Source: Tolypeutes matacus
Lineage: Eukaryota; Chordata; Mammalia; Cingulata; Chlamyphoridae
DNA length: 64,000 nt
Direction: 5' to 3'
Assembly: GCA_026826555.1 (NCBI GenBank)
Contig: JAKSZT010054304.1
Location: forward strand, 48,758,706-48,822,705
Positions 26,241 through 38,030 of the stretch are shown here, piece by piece. The translations under genes and the position numbers were made by a program. The notes beneath the pieces are model-generated. The model was not told the origin of the DNA. It searched no databases and worked only from the letters and a program-made list of their open reading frames with translations. The stretch's first letter is position 1. The number at the start of each line of letters is the position of its first letter.

Positions 26241-26842
26241 TGCTGGTTTGAGTCTTCTGTGGACTCCAGAAAATCCTATTCTTAAAGTGTACCCACTCCT
26301 GTGCCTGCAAACCTATTGTAGATGGAACTTTTTGATTAGATTTAGTTATGGGACCTTCCTTTTGATTAGGTCACTTCAGTAGGGCATGACGCAGGGTGGG
26401 TCTTAATCCTTTTATTGGAGTCCTTTATAAATGGGAGAAACATGCAGAGACACACACACAAAAGCTATAGAGACAGAGAAACTACAAGAGGCTGAGAGAG
26501 AGGTCTCAGAGGCCAGAGGCTGGTATCAGTGGAACACAAAGGCACGGAAAGAGGCCCCTGAGAGGCTGAAAGAGACTGGGCCCAGAGGAGAGGGGAGAGA
26601 TGAGCCATGTACCTGATTGCCCACAGCTGAGCTCAGGGAGAAAGTAAGCCTGGAGGAGAAGGAAGAGACCAGCAGAGCTGCCATTATGACCAGCCATGTG
26701 CCTGATCACCCATAAATACAACTTGGTGAGGAAGCATCTCTTGATAATGCCTTGATTTGGACACTTCCATGGCCTCAGAATTATAAGCTTTTAACCTAAT
26801 AAATTCCCATTCTAAAAGCCAACCCATTTCTGGTATATTGCT
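26241..26842 (+). mobile_element. MaLR-like xenarthran LTR (main part)
   Basis: Starts TGCTGGTTTGAGTCTTCTG and contains TGGGTCTTAATCCTTTTATTGG, a layout matching MLT1/MST-type LTRs. It ends after the young L1 insertion with AACAAACTAAAACA at 32774-32787. It is related to the elements at 6946 and 36838. Family name not determined. Confidence 0.6.
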
Positions 26843-27929
26843 CCCAGTGGCTTTTTCTTTAAATCAATTTTATTGATACATATTAATAAAGCATACAATT
26901 CCTCCAAGGTATATAATCAATGGTATTTGCTATAATCACATAGTTGTACATTCATCACTTCAGTCATTATTAGAGCATTTTCTTTATTTCAATAAAAAAA
27001 TAATTAAAAAAACAGACAAAGAAAAAAACAAGAAAATTCCTCACCTCTCAATCTCTTTATGCTTCCCCCCACTGTACATAGCTGCTGTTTCTGGCTATTC
27101 TATCCAGTGTATAATCAGTGGTTTTTAGTATAATCACAATGTTGTACACTCATCATCTTAAAAATTCTAGAACAATTTCATTACTCCAAAAAGAAAGACT
27201 CCAAACCCCTTAGCATTCCTTCCTCAGACCTACATAACAACTAATCTTTCATCTTTGTGAATTGATTTATATTTACATTTTATATAAATGGAATCATACA
27301 ATATGTAGTACTCTATACCTGGTCTCCTTCACTTAGTATAATTTTTTTTTGTCTGATATTAACATTATGTAGTATTAACTTACATTTGTTTGGCTTCAAG
27401 GAAAAATGGTCTTACATATGCAATTCTACCCATATTCATATTTCACATAATACATTTATATTTCATGTAATATATTTAGTTCATACTAGGGCAATAATAC
27501 AGTATTTTTCCTTTTGTGTCTGGCTTGCTTCACTCAACATAATGTCCTCCATGTTCATCCATGTGTTCATATGTTTCATGACTTCATTTCTTCTTACTGC
27601 TGCATAATGTTCCATCATGTATATACTCCACAATTTGTTTATCCATTCATCAGTTGATGGACACCTGGCTTGTTTCTAACTTTTGTCTATCATGAATAAT
27701 GCTGCTATGAACAAAGGTGTGCGTATATCTATTTGTGCCACTGCTCTCAGTTCTTTTGGGTATATACCTAGCAAAGATATTGCTGGGTCCCATGGCAAGT
27801 CTATATTCAACTTCATTAGAAACTGCCAAACAGTCCTTCACAGTGGCTGTACCATTCCACATTCCCAACAACAGTGAATAAGCATTCCTATCTCTCCACA
27901 TTCTCTCCAACATTTACAGTTTTCTGGCT

Positions 27930-28157
27930 TTTTAATAGCAGCCGGTCTAATAGGTGTGAAATGATATCTCATTGTAGTTTTAATTTGTGTTTCCCTAATC
28001 GCCAGAGATGTTGAACATTTTTTCATGTGTTTCTTCACCATTGCATTAATAGTGGCCATTCTGATAGGTGTGAAATGATATCTCATTGTAGTTTTGATTT
28101 GCATTTCCTAATCATGAGTGATGTTGAGCATTTCTTCATGTGTTTTTTTGCCATTTG
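27930..28157 (-). repeat. 114-bp tandem duplication in L1 ORF2
   Basis: Two copies, 27930-28043 and 28044-28157, share AGGTGTGAAATGATATCTCA and adjacent text. The 38-codon period keeps the frame ([14 protein letters not shown] twice). Confidence 0.85.
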
Positions 28158-28902
28158 TATTTCTTCTTCGGAGAAATGTCTATTCAAGTCTTTTGCCCAT
28201 TTTTTAATTGTGTCGTTTGTCTTTTTATTGTTGAGTTGTAACATCTCTTTATATATCCTGGATATTAAACCCTTATCAGATATGTGATTTCCAAATATTT
28301 TTTTCCCATTGAGTTGGCTGCCTTTTCACCCTTCTGACAAAGTCCTGTGAGGTGCAAAAGTGTTTAATTTTGAGGAGGTCCCATTTATCTATTTTTTCTT
28401 TTGTTGCACGTGCTTTGGGTATAAGGTCCAAGAAACAACCACCCACTATAAAGTCTTGAAGATGTTTCCCTACATTTTCTTCTAGTAGTTTTATGGTCCT
28501 GGCTTTTATATTTAGATCTTTGATCCATTTTGAGTTGATTCTTGTATAGGGGGTGTGATAGGGGTCCTCTTTCATTCTTTTGGTTATAGATATACAGTTC
28601 TCCCAACACCATTTGTTGAAGAGACTGTTTTTTCCCATCAGCGTGGGCTTGGTGGTTTGTCAAAAACCAGTTGACTGTATAGGTGAAGGTATATTTCTGG
28701 ATTCTCAATTCTATTCCACTGATAGATGTGTCTATCTTTATGCCAGTACCATGCTGTTTTGACCACTGTAGCTTTGTAATATGTTTCAAGGTCAGGCAGT
28801 GAAATTCCTCCCACATTGCTCTTCTTTTTTAGAATGCTTTTGGCTATTCGGGTGCACTTACCCTTCCAGATGAATTTGGTAATTGCCTTCTCTAATTCTG
28901 TA

Positions 28903-28912
28903 NNNNNNNNNN
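28903..28912. other. Assembly gap (10 N)
   Basis: Placeholder-sized gap inside L1 ORF2. Flanking coding sequence is not contiguous. Confidence 0.99.
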
Positions 28913-30636
28913 TGCAAGTATTTTGTTGAGAATTTTTGCATCTATGTTCATGAGAGAGATTGGTCTGTAATTTTCTTTTCTTGTGGAATCTTTTTCTGGC
29001 TTTGGTATTAGGGTGATGTTGGCTTCATAAAACGTGTTGGGTAATTTTCCCTCCTCTTCAATTTTTTGGAAGAGTTTAAACAGGATTGGTGTTAATTCTT
29101 TGTGAAATGCTTGGTAGAATTCACCTGTGAAGCCATCTGGTCCTGGACTTTTCTTTGCTGGGAGATTTTTGATGATGGATTCAATCTCCTTAATTGTGAT
29201 TGGTTTGTTAAGTTCTTGTATTTCTTGTTGTGTCAGTTTAGGTTGGTTATGTTTTTCTAGAAATTTGTCCATTTCATCTAGGTTGTCTAGTTTGTTGGCA
29301 TATAGTTTCTCATAATATCCTCTTATGATTCTTTTTATTTCTGTGAGGTCATTTGTAATTCCCCCCTTTCATTTCTGATTGTATTTATTTGCATCTTCTC
29401 TCTTTTTTTCTTTGTTAGTCTAGCGAGGGGTTTGTCAATTGTATTGATCTTCTCAAAGAACCAGTTTTTGGTTTTGTTGATTTTCTCTATTGTTTTTCTG
29501 TTCTCATTTTCATTTATTTCTGCTCTAATCTTTATTATTTCTTTCCTTCTTTTTGCTTTGGGATTGGTTTGCTGTTCTTTTTCTAGTTTCTCAAGTTGTT
29601 CAGTTAAATCTTTTAGTTTAGCTCTTTCTTGTTTTTTAATATAGATATTTAGGGCTATAAATTTCCCTCTCAAGACTGTCTTTGCTGTATCCCATAAGTT
29701 TTGATACGTTGTGTTCTCATTTTCATTTGTCTCAATATATTTACTGATTTCACTTGCAATTTCTTCTTTGACTCACCAAATATTTAGGAGTGTGTTGTTC
29801 AGTCTCCACACATTTGCAAATTTCCTTTTTTCCTTTCTGTTATTGATTTCTAGTTTCATTCCATTATGATCTGAGAAGGTGCTTTGTATAATTTCAATCT
29901 TTTTATATTTATTGAGAGCTGTATTGTGACCTAACATGTGGTCTATCCTGGAGAAAGATCCATGGGCACTTGAGAAGAATGTATAACCCGCTGAGTTTGG
30001 ATCCAGTGTTCTGTATATGTCTATTAGGTCTAACTTGTTTATCATATTGTTCAGGTTCTCTGTTTCCTTGTTGATCTTCTGCCTAGTTGTTCTATCTAAT
30101 GATGTGAGTGGGGTGTTTAAGTCTCCAACGATTATTGTAGAAATGTCTATTTCTCCCTTCAGTTTTGCCAGAGTTTGTCTCATATATTTTGGGGCACCCT
30201 GTTTAGGTGCATAGATATTTATGACTGTTATGTCTTCCTGGAGGATCAGCCCTTTTATTAATATGTAATGACCTTCTGCATCTCTTATCACTTTTTTGCA
30301 TCTGAAGTCTGTTTTGTCTGATATTAGTATAGCTACCCCTGCTCTTTTCTGTTTACTATTCGCATGGAGTATCTTTTTCCAACTTTTTACTTTCAGCCGG
30401 TTTGTATCCCTGGGTCTGAGGTGAGTTTCTTGTAAGCAGCATATGGATGGCTCATGTTTTTTTATCCATTCTGTCAGCCTGTATCTTTTGATTGGGGAAT
30501 TTAATCCATTCACATTCAATGATATTACTGAAAATGCACTATTTACTTCCTCCATTTTATTCTTTGGTTTTCATATGTCATCTTATTTTTGTCTCTCTTT
30601 TTACTCTTTTGGTTATCCTTTCTGCTTTTCTTTCTT

Positions 30637-31661
30637 CTATACTCTCCTCCAAGCCTCTCTCTCCTGTCTTTTTCTTTCAGGTTCTAAGGCTTCCTTTAAT
30701 ATTTCCTGCAAAGGTGGATTCTTTTTTGCAAACTCTCTTAATTTCTGTTTGTTTGTGAGTACTTTATATTCACCTTCATATTTGAAGGGCAGTTTTGCTG
30801 GATAAAGAATTCTTGGCTGGCAGTTTTTCTCTTTCAGTTTCCTAATTGTATCATACCACTTTCTTCTTGCCTCCATGGTTTCTGAAGAGAAATCTGCACT
30901 AAGTCTTACTGGATGTCCTTTGTATTTGATCATTTGCTTCTCTCTTGCTGCTCTGTGAATTTTCTCTTTATCTTTTACATTTGACATTCTGAATAATATG
31001 TGTCTTGGCATAGGTCTATTTGGGTTTATTCTCATTGGGGTACGGTGTGCTTCTTGGACATGTAAATTCATTTCTTTGGTGAGAGTTGGGGAATTTTCAG
31101 CTATTATTTCCTCAAATACTCTTTCTGCCCCTTTTCCTTTCTCTTCCCCTTCTGGACGTCCCATGACACGTATGTTGTTGCGTTTTGTGTTGTCATTCAA
31201 TTATTCTCTGAGCCCCTGCTCAATTTTTTCCATTCTTTTCTCTCTCTGTTCTTTTCTCTCTTCAGTTTTAGCTGTTCTGTCTTTGGTATCACTTATTCTT
31301 TCTTCTATCATTTCAAGTCTGCTGTTGTATGCCTCAAATGTATTTTGACTTCACCTACTGTGTCTTTCATTCCTATGAACTCTGTTACTTTTCTGTTCAG
31401 GATTTCAAATTCTTCTTTGCGTTCGCCCAATGTCTTCTTGATGTCATTGATCTCTTTAACTATATTCTGTTTCATCTCATTAATTTGATTTTGGAAATTT
31501 GTGCTCATCTCACTGATTAGTTCTCTCAAATTCTGTATCTCTTCTGGGACTTTGCTGTATTCCTTTTCTTGGGCCATGTCTCCTATTTTCTTAGTATGGC
31601 TCGTACTTTTTTGCTGGTGCTTAGGCATCTGGTTAGGTTGTATTTTACTTAGATGTTCCAT
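30637..31661 (-). pseudogene. L1 ORF1 (RNA-binding chaperone), two lesions
   Basis: ORF1p-type protein: N-terminal coiled coil (31308-31661, with EEIQNLRELISEMSTNFQNQ), then the RRM and C-terminal domain (30637-31200), with PRHILFRMSNVKDKEKI and SADFSSETMEARRKW as landmarks. One frameshift near 31345 and an in-frame TAA just before 31200 split the reading frame. The family forms trimers that coat L1 RNA. Confidence 0.85.
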
Positions 31662-31679
31662 CTCTTTCTCTTTTATGGG

Positions 31680-32759
31680 GTTTTAGTGGCAGGAGGCTGT
31701 GAGTTACCACAGCTCTTTGATTTTTGGCTCAACCTTGATTGTTAGGATTGTCCTGCTGGTTGCTCAAAACTGGGCATTGGACCCAGTAATTGGTTGTAGA
31801 GTCGTTTCCTAGGGCCTTGGGCAGGGAGGCTATAGAGGCCAGGAAAACCTCTCCTACTTATAACTTTTCTTATGTGCACTTCCTTGGTCTGCCAGGAGAT
31901 GGCGCTCGTTGGCAGCTCTCAATTCAATGCCTGGTCGGAGTGTATTTGTTGTGACACAGACCAGATCAATGTGATAGAGCTTCCTGTCTGGGGGTTAAGA
32001 GCCTTATAATTCAAACTTTCTGAGACAGTTCTCCAGACTTCTTTCATAGCACCCCCCCTTTCCCAGCTAGGAAATATTTCCACTCCCTTCTGAGTCCTCA
32101 TCAATCAGTCCCTGTTAGCAGAGGAGGAGATTGGGAGGTTTGTATATCTTTAGCCCCTTGCAGGCTCCAAGGCAAACAATGGCACAGCCCCACCCGGCCT
32201 GGAAGGGCTCTCGGGACAGGGCAGACCAAACTTGGGAGTCCAAAGTAGGGTCAGCCCCAGGCTCTCTCTCCCCTCTCCTGTGGAGTCCTCCACAATTAGT
32301 CCAGGCTAGAAGAGAGGGAGGTTGTGAGGGTCGGATTTCTACAGTCCTTCCTAGGCTTCCAGGGCAAGCCGCCATGTGGAAGGGTCCTTGGGGCTTCATA
32401 GCCCAAATTTACAGGTCAGAACCTGAGTCAGCCTAAGGCTGTGTCCCTCTCTCTCCCCTTTCCGGGAGTGGTAGATCCCTGGAGCCCTCTTTGTCTGTGG
32501 TCGCAGGCCCAGAGGCCCGAGAAGTCTAAAGAGTGTGGGGGAGGGTGCCGGCAGCAGCGGAAGCTGCTACTTCCAACTCACGGTTCTGTGGTCGCGATTT
32601 CCTTCTTCTGTCCCTCTCCTCTGGTTGATATGCAGCTTTCGCCTGCTGTCCTAAACCCTAGAGGATCTTTTTCGGGGCTGTTTCAGCCTGTTCTCTAGCT
32701 ATTTTTCTGGAGAAGAGATTCCCTTGTCTTACTAGTCTGCCATCTTCCCAGAAGTCCTC
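31680..32759 (-). promoter_or_regulatory. L1 5'UTR (internal promoter region)
   Basis: GC-rich leader of the young L1, beginning (reading the - strand) with CTTCTGGGAAGATGGCAGAC. It matches the leader of the second L1 at 62996-64000. It contains an antisense ORF of 85 codons (32179-32436). Confidence 0.8.
32179..32436 (+). CDS. Antisense ORF in L1 5'UTR (ORF0-like in position, hypothetical)
   Basis: ATG at 32179 in a strong start context (A at -3, G at +4). It encodes 85 residues beginning MAQPHPAWKGSRDRADQ. It is antisense to the L1. Primate L1 has an antisense 5'UTR ORF called ORF0, and this one is analogous in place only. A counterpart is open in the second copy at 63318-63572, but its C-terminal third is in another frame. 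Confidence 0.3.
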   Translation: MAQPHPAWKGSRDRADQTWESKVGSAPGSLSPLLWSPPQLVQARREGGCEGRISTVLPRLPGQAAMWKGPWGFIAQIYRSEPESA

Positions 32760-32773
32760 CCCAGTGGCTTTTT

Positions 32774-32787
32774 AACAAACTAAAACA
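32774..32787 (+). mobile_element. MaLR-like LTR, 3' tip beyond the young L1
   Basis: Last 14 bp of the LTR begun at 26241 (AACAAACTAAAACA). It is separated from the main part by the 5.9-kb L1 and its target duplication. Confidence 0.55.
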
Positions 32788-33364
32788 TGTGTTGTATTAC
32801 ATTAATTGATTTTCTTATGTTGAACCAACCTTGCATACTAGGTACAAATACCACTTGAGCATATATATAATTCTTTTAATGTGCTGTTGGATTCGGCTTG
32901 CTAGTTTTTTTTGTTGAGGATTTTTGCATCTATATTCATAAGAAATATTGGCCATTAGTTTTCTTTTTTTGTGTGTTATCTTCATCTGGCTTTAGTATGA
33001 GGGTGATGTTGGCCTCCTCAAATGAATTAGGGAGGGTTCACTCCTCTTCAATTTTTTGGAAGGGTTTGAGCAGAATTTGAGTTAAGTCTTCTTGGACTTT
33101 TTGGTAGAATTCCCCTATGAAGCCATCTGTTCCTGGGTTTTTCTTTGTTGGGAGATTTTTGATGACTGATTCAATCTCTTTACTAGTAATTGGTTTGTTG
33201 AGATCTTCTATTTCTTCTTGAGTCAATGTAGGTAGTTTGTGTGTTTCTAAGAATTTGTCCATGTAATGCAGGTTATCTAATTTATTGGTATACAGTTGTT
33301 TATAGTATCCTCTTATTGTCCTTTTTATTTCAGTGGGGTTGGTAGTAATGTTCCCCTTTTCATT

Positions 33365-33367
<3 letters not shown>
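32787..33367 (-). mobile_element. Old L1, ORF2 reverse transcriptase part (part 2)
   Basis: Continuation of the L1 interrupted at 26240. The 33038-33262 frame reads [20 protein letters not shown], corresponding to the segment before the RT. It is interrupted by a DAS SINE (target duplication 33355-33367 / 33566-33578). Confidence 0.88.
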
Positions 33368-33397
<30 letters not shown>

Positions 33398-33565
33398 TTT
33401 TTATTTATTTATTCATTTATTCCCCCCTTGCTGCTTGTGCTCGCTGGGTCAGCTAACCACGCCGTGCGGGCGGGCTTGCCTTCACCAGGAGGCCCCAGGA
33501 ACCGAACCCAGGGCCTCCCATATGGTAAACGGGAGCCCTACTAATTGAGCCACAGCCGCTTCCCT
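33368..33565 (-). mobile_element. DAS-type SINE inside old L1
   Basis: Same family. Target duplication CCTTTTCATTTCT at 33355-33367 and 33566-33578, in old L1 ORF2 sequence. Confidence 0.93.
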
Positions 33566-33578
33566 CCTTTTCATTTCT

Positions 33579-36560
33579 GATTTTAGTTATTTCTATCCTC
33601 TCTCTTTTTTCCATTGTCAGTCTAGATAAAGTTTTGTCTATTTTATCGACCTTTTCAAAGAATTAACTTTTGGTTTTGTTAATTCTCTCTATTGTTTTTT
33701 TTTTTTTTTTTCTAACTCATTTATCTCCACTCTAAGCTTTGTTATTCCTTCCTTCTGCTCACTTTGGGTTTAGTTTGCTCTTCTTTTTCTAGTTCTCCCA
33801 GTTTTGATTTGAAATCTTTCTTCTTTTTTTTATGTAAGCATTTAGAGCCATAAATTTCCCTCTTAGCATTGATTTCACCGCATCCCATAAGTTTTGGTAT
33901 GTTATATTTTCATTTTCATTCACCTCAAGATATTTGCTAATTTCTCTTTTGATTTCCTCTTTACCTCATTGGTTGTTTAAGAGTATGTTGTTTAATTTCC
34001 ATATATTTCTGCATTTTCCATATCTTCCTCTATTATTGATTTCTAGCTTCATTCCATTGTGGTTGGAAAATATACATGGTATGATTTCAAAACCTGTAAA
34101 TTTATTGAGACTGGCTTTGTGACCCAACATATGGTCTATCCTGGAGAATGATCCATGTGCACTTGAGAATAATGTGTATTCTCTTTTTGTTGGGTTAAGT
34201 GTTCTATATATGTCTGTTAGATTTAGTTGGTTTAGAGTATCATTTAAGTCTTGTACTTCCTTATTGATCTTCTAACTAGACGCTCTATCCATTGTTGAGA
34301 GTGGTGTATTACGTCTCCTACTATTGTAGAAATGTCAATTTTTCCCTTCAAATCTGTCACTCTTTGCCTCATATATTTTGGGTCTCTGCTGTTAGGTACA
34401 TATATATTTATAATTATTACATCTTCTTGTTGAATTGTCCCTTTTGTCAGTATGTAAAGACCATCTTTGTCCCTTATAACTGCTTTTGACTTAAAGTCCA
34501 TTTTATCTGATATTAGTATACCCACTCCAACTCTCTTATGGTTATATATGCTTGCATGGTATATATTTTTCCATCCTTTCACCCTCAACCTACTTTTATC
34601 TTTGAGTTTCAGGTGAGTCTTTCACAGAGAGCATATGGTTGGGTCATTTATTTTTAATTTTTAAAATTTTTATCATTCTGCCAATCTCTGCATTTTGACT
34701 GGAGAGTTTATCCATTTACATTTAAAGTCACTATTGATAATACATGACTTTCTTCTGCCATTTTGCTATTTAGTCTTTGTAAACCTTATACCATTTTTGT
34801 CCCTGATGCCTACTTTCATATTCGCTTGATATTTTTGTATTCTTCCATATTGGGTGCTTTCTCATTTCTATCTGGATATATTTTTCATATAATGTCTTTG
34901 TGGTTACCATGGGGTTAAAGTTTAATATCCTAAATATCTAACAATCATATTTGATTTGATTCTAACCTGATTTCAGTAGCATCTACATACACTGTTTTTA
35001 TACCCCTTTCATCCCCCCACCATTTTTTGTACTCATTACCAATTACATCTTTGTACTTATATGTCCAAAGCCATAGATTTATCATTACTTTTTGTGAATT
35101 TGCATTTTAGAACCTGCAGGAAGTAAGAAGTGAAGTTTCAAACCAAAAATACAATAGTACTGGCATTTATAGTTATCTAAATGGTTACCTTTACTGGAAG
35201 TCTTTATTTCTTTATGCTGCTTTAAACCAATATTTAGTGTCCTTTCTTTTTAGTCTAAAGAACTCCCTTTAGCATTGCTTGTAGAGCTGGTCTAGTGGTG
35301 ATGAACTCCTTCAGCTTTTGTTTATCTCGGAATGTCTTAATCTCAGCCTCATTTTTGAAGGAAAGTCTCACCAGATATAAAATTCTTGGCTGGTAGTTGC
35401 TTTCTTTCAGCACTTTAAGTATTTCAACCCACTGTCATCTTGCATTCCTGGTTTCTCATGAGCAAATCAGCCTTCAATCTCGTAGGGACTCCTTTGTACA
35501 TAACATGTTGCTTTTCTCTTGCGGCTTTCAGAATTCTTTCCTTGTCTTTTGAATTTGATAGTGTGATCATTATATGAAGAGGTATATTTCTCTTCATGTT
35601 TATCCTGTTTGGTATTATTTAGGCTTCTTTGAAGTGCATATCCACCTCTTTTGCTAAGTTTGGGAGGTTCAGACATTATTTCTTAGAATATTCATTCTGC
35701 CTTCTATCTTCTCCTTTTGGGATTTCATAATGTGTGTATTGGTACAGTTGACGGTGTCCCAGAGGAATCAGGTTATATTTTTACTTTTTATAATTCTTTT
35801 TCCTTTCTGCTCCTCAGCCTGACTCATTTTGATTGTCTTGTCTTCTTAATAGCTGATTCTTTCTTCTGCCAGCTCCTATCTGCTCTTGAAACTCTCCTAG
35901 GAATTTTTCATTTCAGTTATTGTGGTCTTCAACTCCAGTAGTTCTGTTTAGATCCTTTGAAACATTTCTATCTCTTTATCAATATTCTCATATTGTTCAT
36001 TAATTGTTTTCCTCATATCCTGAAGTTCTTTCTATTTCCTTCATCTTCTTAAGTATACTGGAGATTGTTTTTAAAAAGACTTTGTCTGGTATACCTATAG
36101 TCTAGTCTTCTTTATTGTTCTTTTTTTTTTTTTTTTTTTTTTTTGGATTTTTATCCTCTTCCTTTTGATTTGCCATTATTTCCTATTTCTTTGTTTGTCT
36201 TGTACTTGTTTGTTGTATACTGTACGTTTTAATATTTAAAAATTTTAACTCTGGGCAATTTTTTCCCTGAGATGCCTGTTTCTTGTGTTTGTAACCAGCT
36301 GGTGATATGACACAGATATTCTTGAGTGTCAGCCCTGCTATCAGGAGGGTCCACTGAAGGCAAATGCAAAATATAGGGTCTTCCTTTTCTTTTCTGGACC
36401 TGTGTCTTGTCCTGGGCTTGTGCTTGCTATGGCTTAGGAGTGCCCCTGATTATAGGAGTTTTGATGCCCCTCTACTTCCCTGGAGACAGAATTTCTCCTT
36501 CTCCAGGGTGTTCCACTGCTGGGCTTAAAGCACATAAACCTTTGCTCTGGCTGTCCACCT
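33579..36560 (-). mobile_element. Old L1, endonuclease, ORF1 and 5' part (part 3)
   Basis: Continues beyond the SINE: endonuclease remnant (34244-34588, KMDFKSKAVIRDKDGLYIL), then ORF1-like sequence (about 35100-36000) and 5' sequence to about 36560. It is full of stops. A T-run of about 22 bp is at 36121-36144. The ORF1 part resembles old L1/HAL1-type ORF1. Confidence 0.8.
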
Positions 36561-36562
36561 TA

Positions 36563-38030
36563 ATTCTTTCCTTCTTTATTAGAGAAGCTGTGGGTTGACA
36601 CAGTGATCATGCATAGAATACAGGATTCCCATACACACCACCACCACCAACACCTTGCATAGGTTGTGGAACATTTTAACAAATGATGATAGCACATTTT
36701 AAAAATTGTACTATTAATTAAAGCCCATGATTAAACGTAGGGTTCACTGTGTAGTGTAATTATATGAATTTTTAAAAAATATTTTTATTCTGCTACCATG
36801 TATACAATCTAACATTTCCCCTTTGTGACACTTTGAGACTATTTTTCTGAATCCCCAAAAAGAGAAGAATTATGTTTGTAAACTGGTCTGTTCCTCTGGG
36901 TTTGAACTCCTTTGATTGTATTAGATTCACCTGAGATGTCTTTGATTAAATTACCTGCTAAGATTAGGGTTTTCATTTGACCACTCAGTAGGGTGTGACT
37001 CAGGGTTGAATCCCTGCCCCCTTGGTGGGCTGATATAAACGGACACTCACTCAAGAAGACACACGGAAGAGGAGAGAACTTGGTCATTTTGGTTCTGCCA
37101 TGTGACAGAAAGGAGAAGGCTCAAACATCTCCTGGAAAGAGATGAGCCATTAGCCTGATAGTTTGCAGCTGAGCAGCAGAACAGCTGAGAAAGCCTGGAG
37201 AGAAACGAGCTCTATGCCAGACTAATATTAGGAAGCCCTGAGAGACAAGCCCTATGCCAGCCTACAGCTGAGATGGGAAGAAGCCGGGCCCACGGAGCCT
37301 TAAGGGAAAGAAGGAAGGAGAGATCAGGCAGAGATTGCCTGCCATCTTGCTTCAACATTTGGCAACTGACTTAGGTGAGAAAGCAGCTATGAGTTGGACT
37401 CTAGGGCCTTGTATCTGTAAGCTTTTACCCCAAATAAATACCCATTATAAAAGCCAACAGATTTCTGGTACTTTGCATCAGCATTCCTTTGGCTGCCTTT
37501 TAATCATATTCAGATATATATTTCAGTGCTGTTACTTGCATTCACAATATTGTGCTACCATCACCCCCATCCATTACCAAGACATTTCCATCAAAACAAA
37601 TAGGAACCTTGTACCTTTTAAGCCTTAACTTGATATTCCCTATCCCTACACCATCTGCTGGTAACCTACATTTTAGATTCTGACTCTGTGAGTTTGCTTA
37701 TTCTAAGTCTTTCAAATCAGTGAGATCATACAGCATTTTGTCCTTTTGTGTCTGGCTTATTTCATTCAACATGATGTCTTCAAGGTTCATCAATGTTGTT
37801 GCATGTGTCAGGACTTCATTACTTTTTATGGCTGAATAATATTCCATTGTATGTATATATCACATTTTATTTACCCATTCTTCAGTTGATGGACGGTAGA
37901 GTTGCTTCCATCTTTTGGCCATTGGGACTAATGAACATTGGTGTTCAAGTATCTGTTCGAGTCCCTGATTTCAATTCTTTAAGATGTACACTGAGTAGTA
38001 GGGTTGCTGGGTCAAATGGTAGATCTGTTT
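36563..38030 (-). mobile_element. L1 3' end (ORF2 C-terminus and 3'UTR)
   Basis: Starts at TCTTTATTAGAGAAGCTGTG, as in the 3'UTR at 23743, and runs to the ORF2 C-terminal region at 38030. It is split by the LTR at 36838-37487. At 38030 it joins 5'UTR-like sequence directly. Confidence 0.8.
36838..37487 (+). mobile_element. MaLR-like LTR inserted in an L1
   Basis: About 650 bp. It interrupts the sequence between CCCCTTTG and TCATATTCAG that is continuous in the L1 at 23990. Its 3' part (CCATTATAAAAGCCAACAGA) matches the LTR at 26241. Edges good to about 10 bp. Confidence 0.55.

Larger units (their letters stand above)
27475..30555 (-). pseudogene. L1 ORF2 (endonuclease/reverse transcriptase), broken and gapped
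   Basis: The endonuclease (29773-30555) is open for 260 codons and keeps the expected catalytic signatures: SLNVNGLN, QETHL, GDLNTPL, SRIDHM and SDHNG. A TGA then follows. The next segment (29335-29673) is in the same frame. A +1 shift at a run of six G (C on + strand) near 29365 moves the frame for the RT start (to 28913: [16 protein letters not shown], then [19 protein letters not shown]). After the N gap only C-terminal sequence remains, so roughly 0.9 kb including the catalytic FADD box is absent. The C-terminal Cys-rich region contains a 114-bp tandem duplication. Confidence 0.85.
26857..32759 (-). mobile_element. Nearly full-length young L1 retrotransposon
   Basis: 5.9 kb flanked by perfect 14-bp target duplications CCCAGTGGCTTTTT at 26843-26856 and 32760-32773. 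In L1 orientation it has a GC-rich 5'UTR (about 31680-32759), ORF1, ORF2 and a 3'UTR. Few lesions and an intact target duplication indicate a fairly recent insertion. The 10-N gap at 28903-28912 removes the middle of the reverse transcriptase. It is inserted within an LTR element that itself sits in an older L1. Confidence 0.95.

Noticed and set aside
32115..32399. Sense-strand frame in L1 5'UTR
   Set aside because: Open in both copies, but the second copy lacks its ATG. Probably a by-product of GC-rich sequence.
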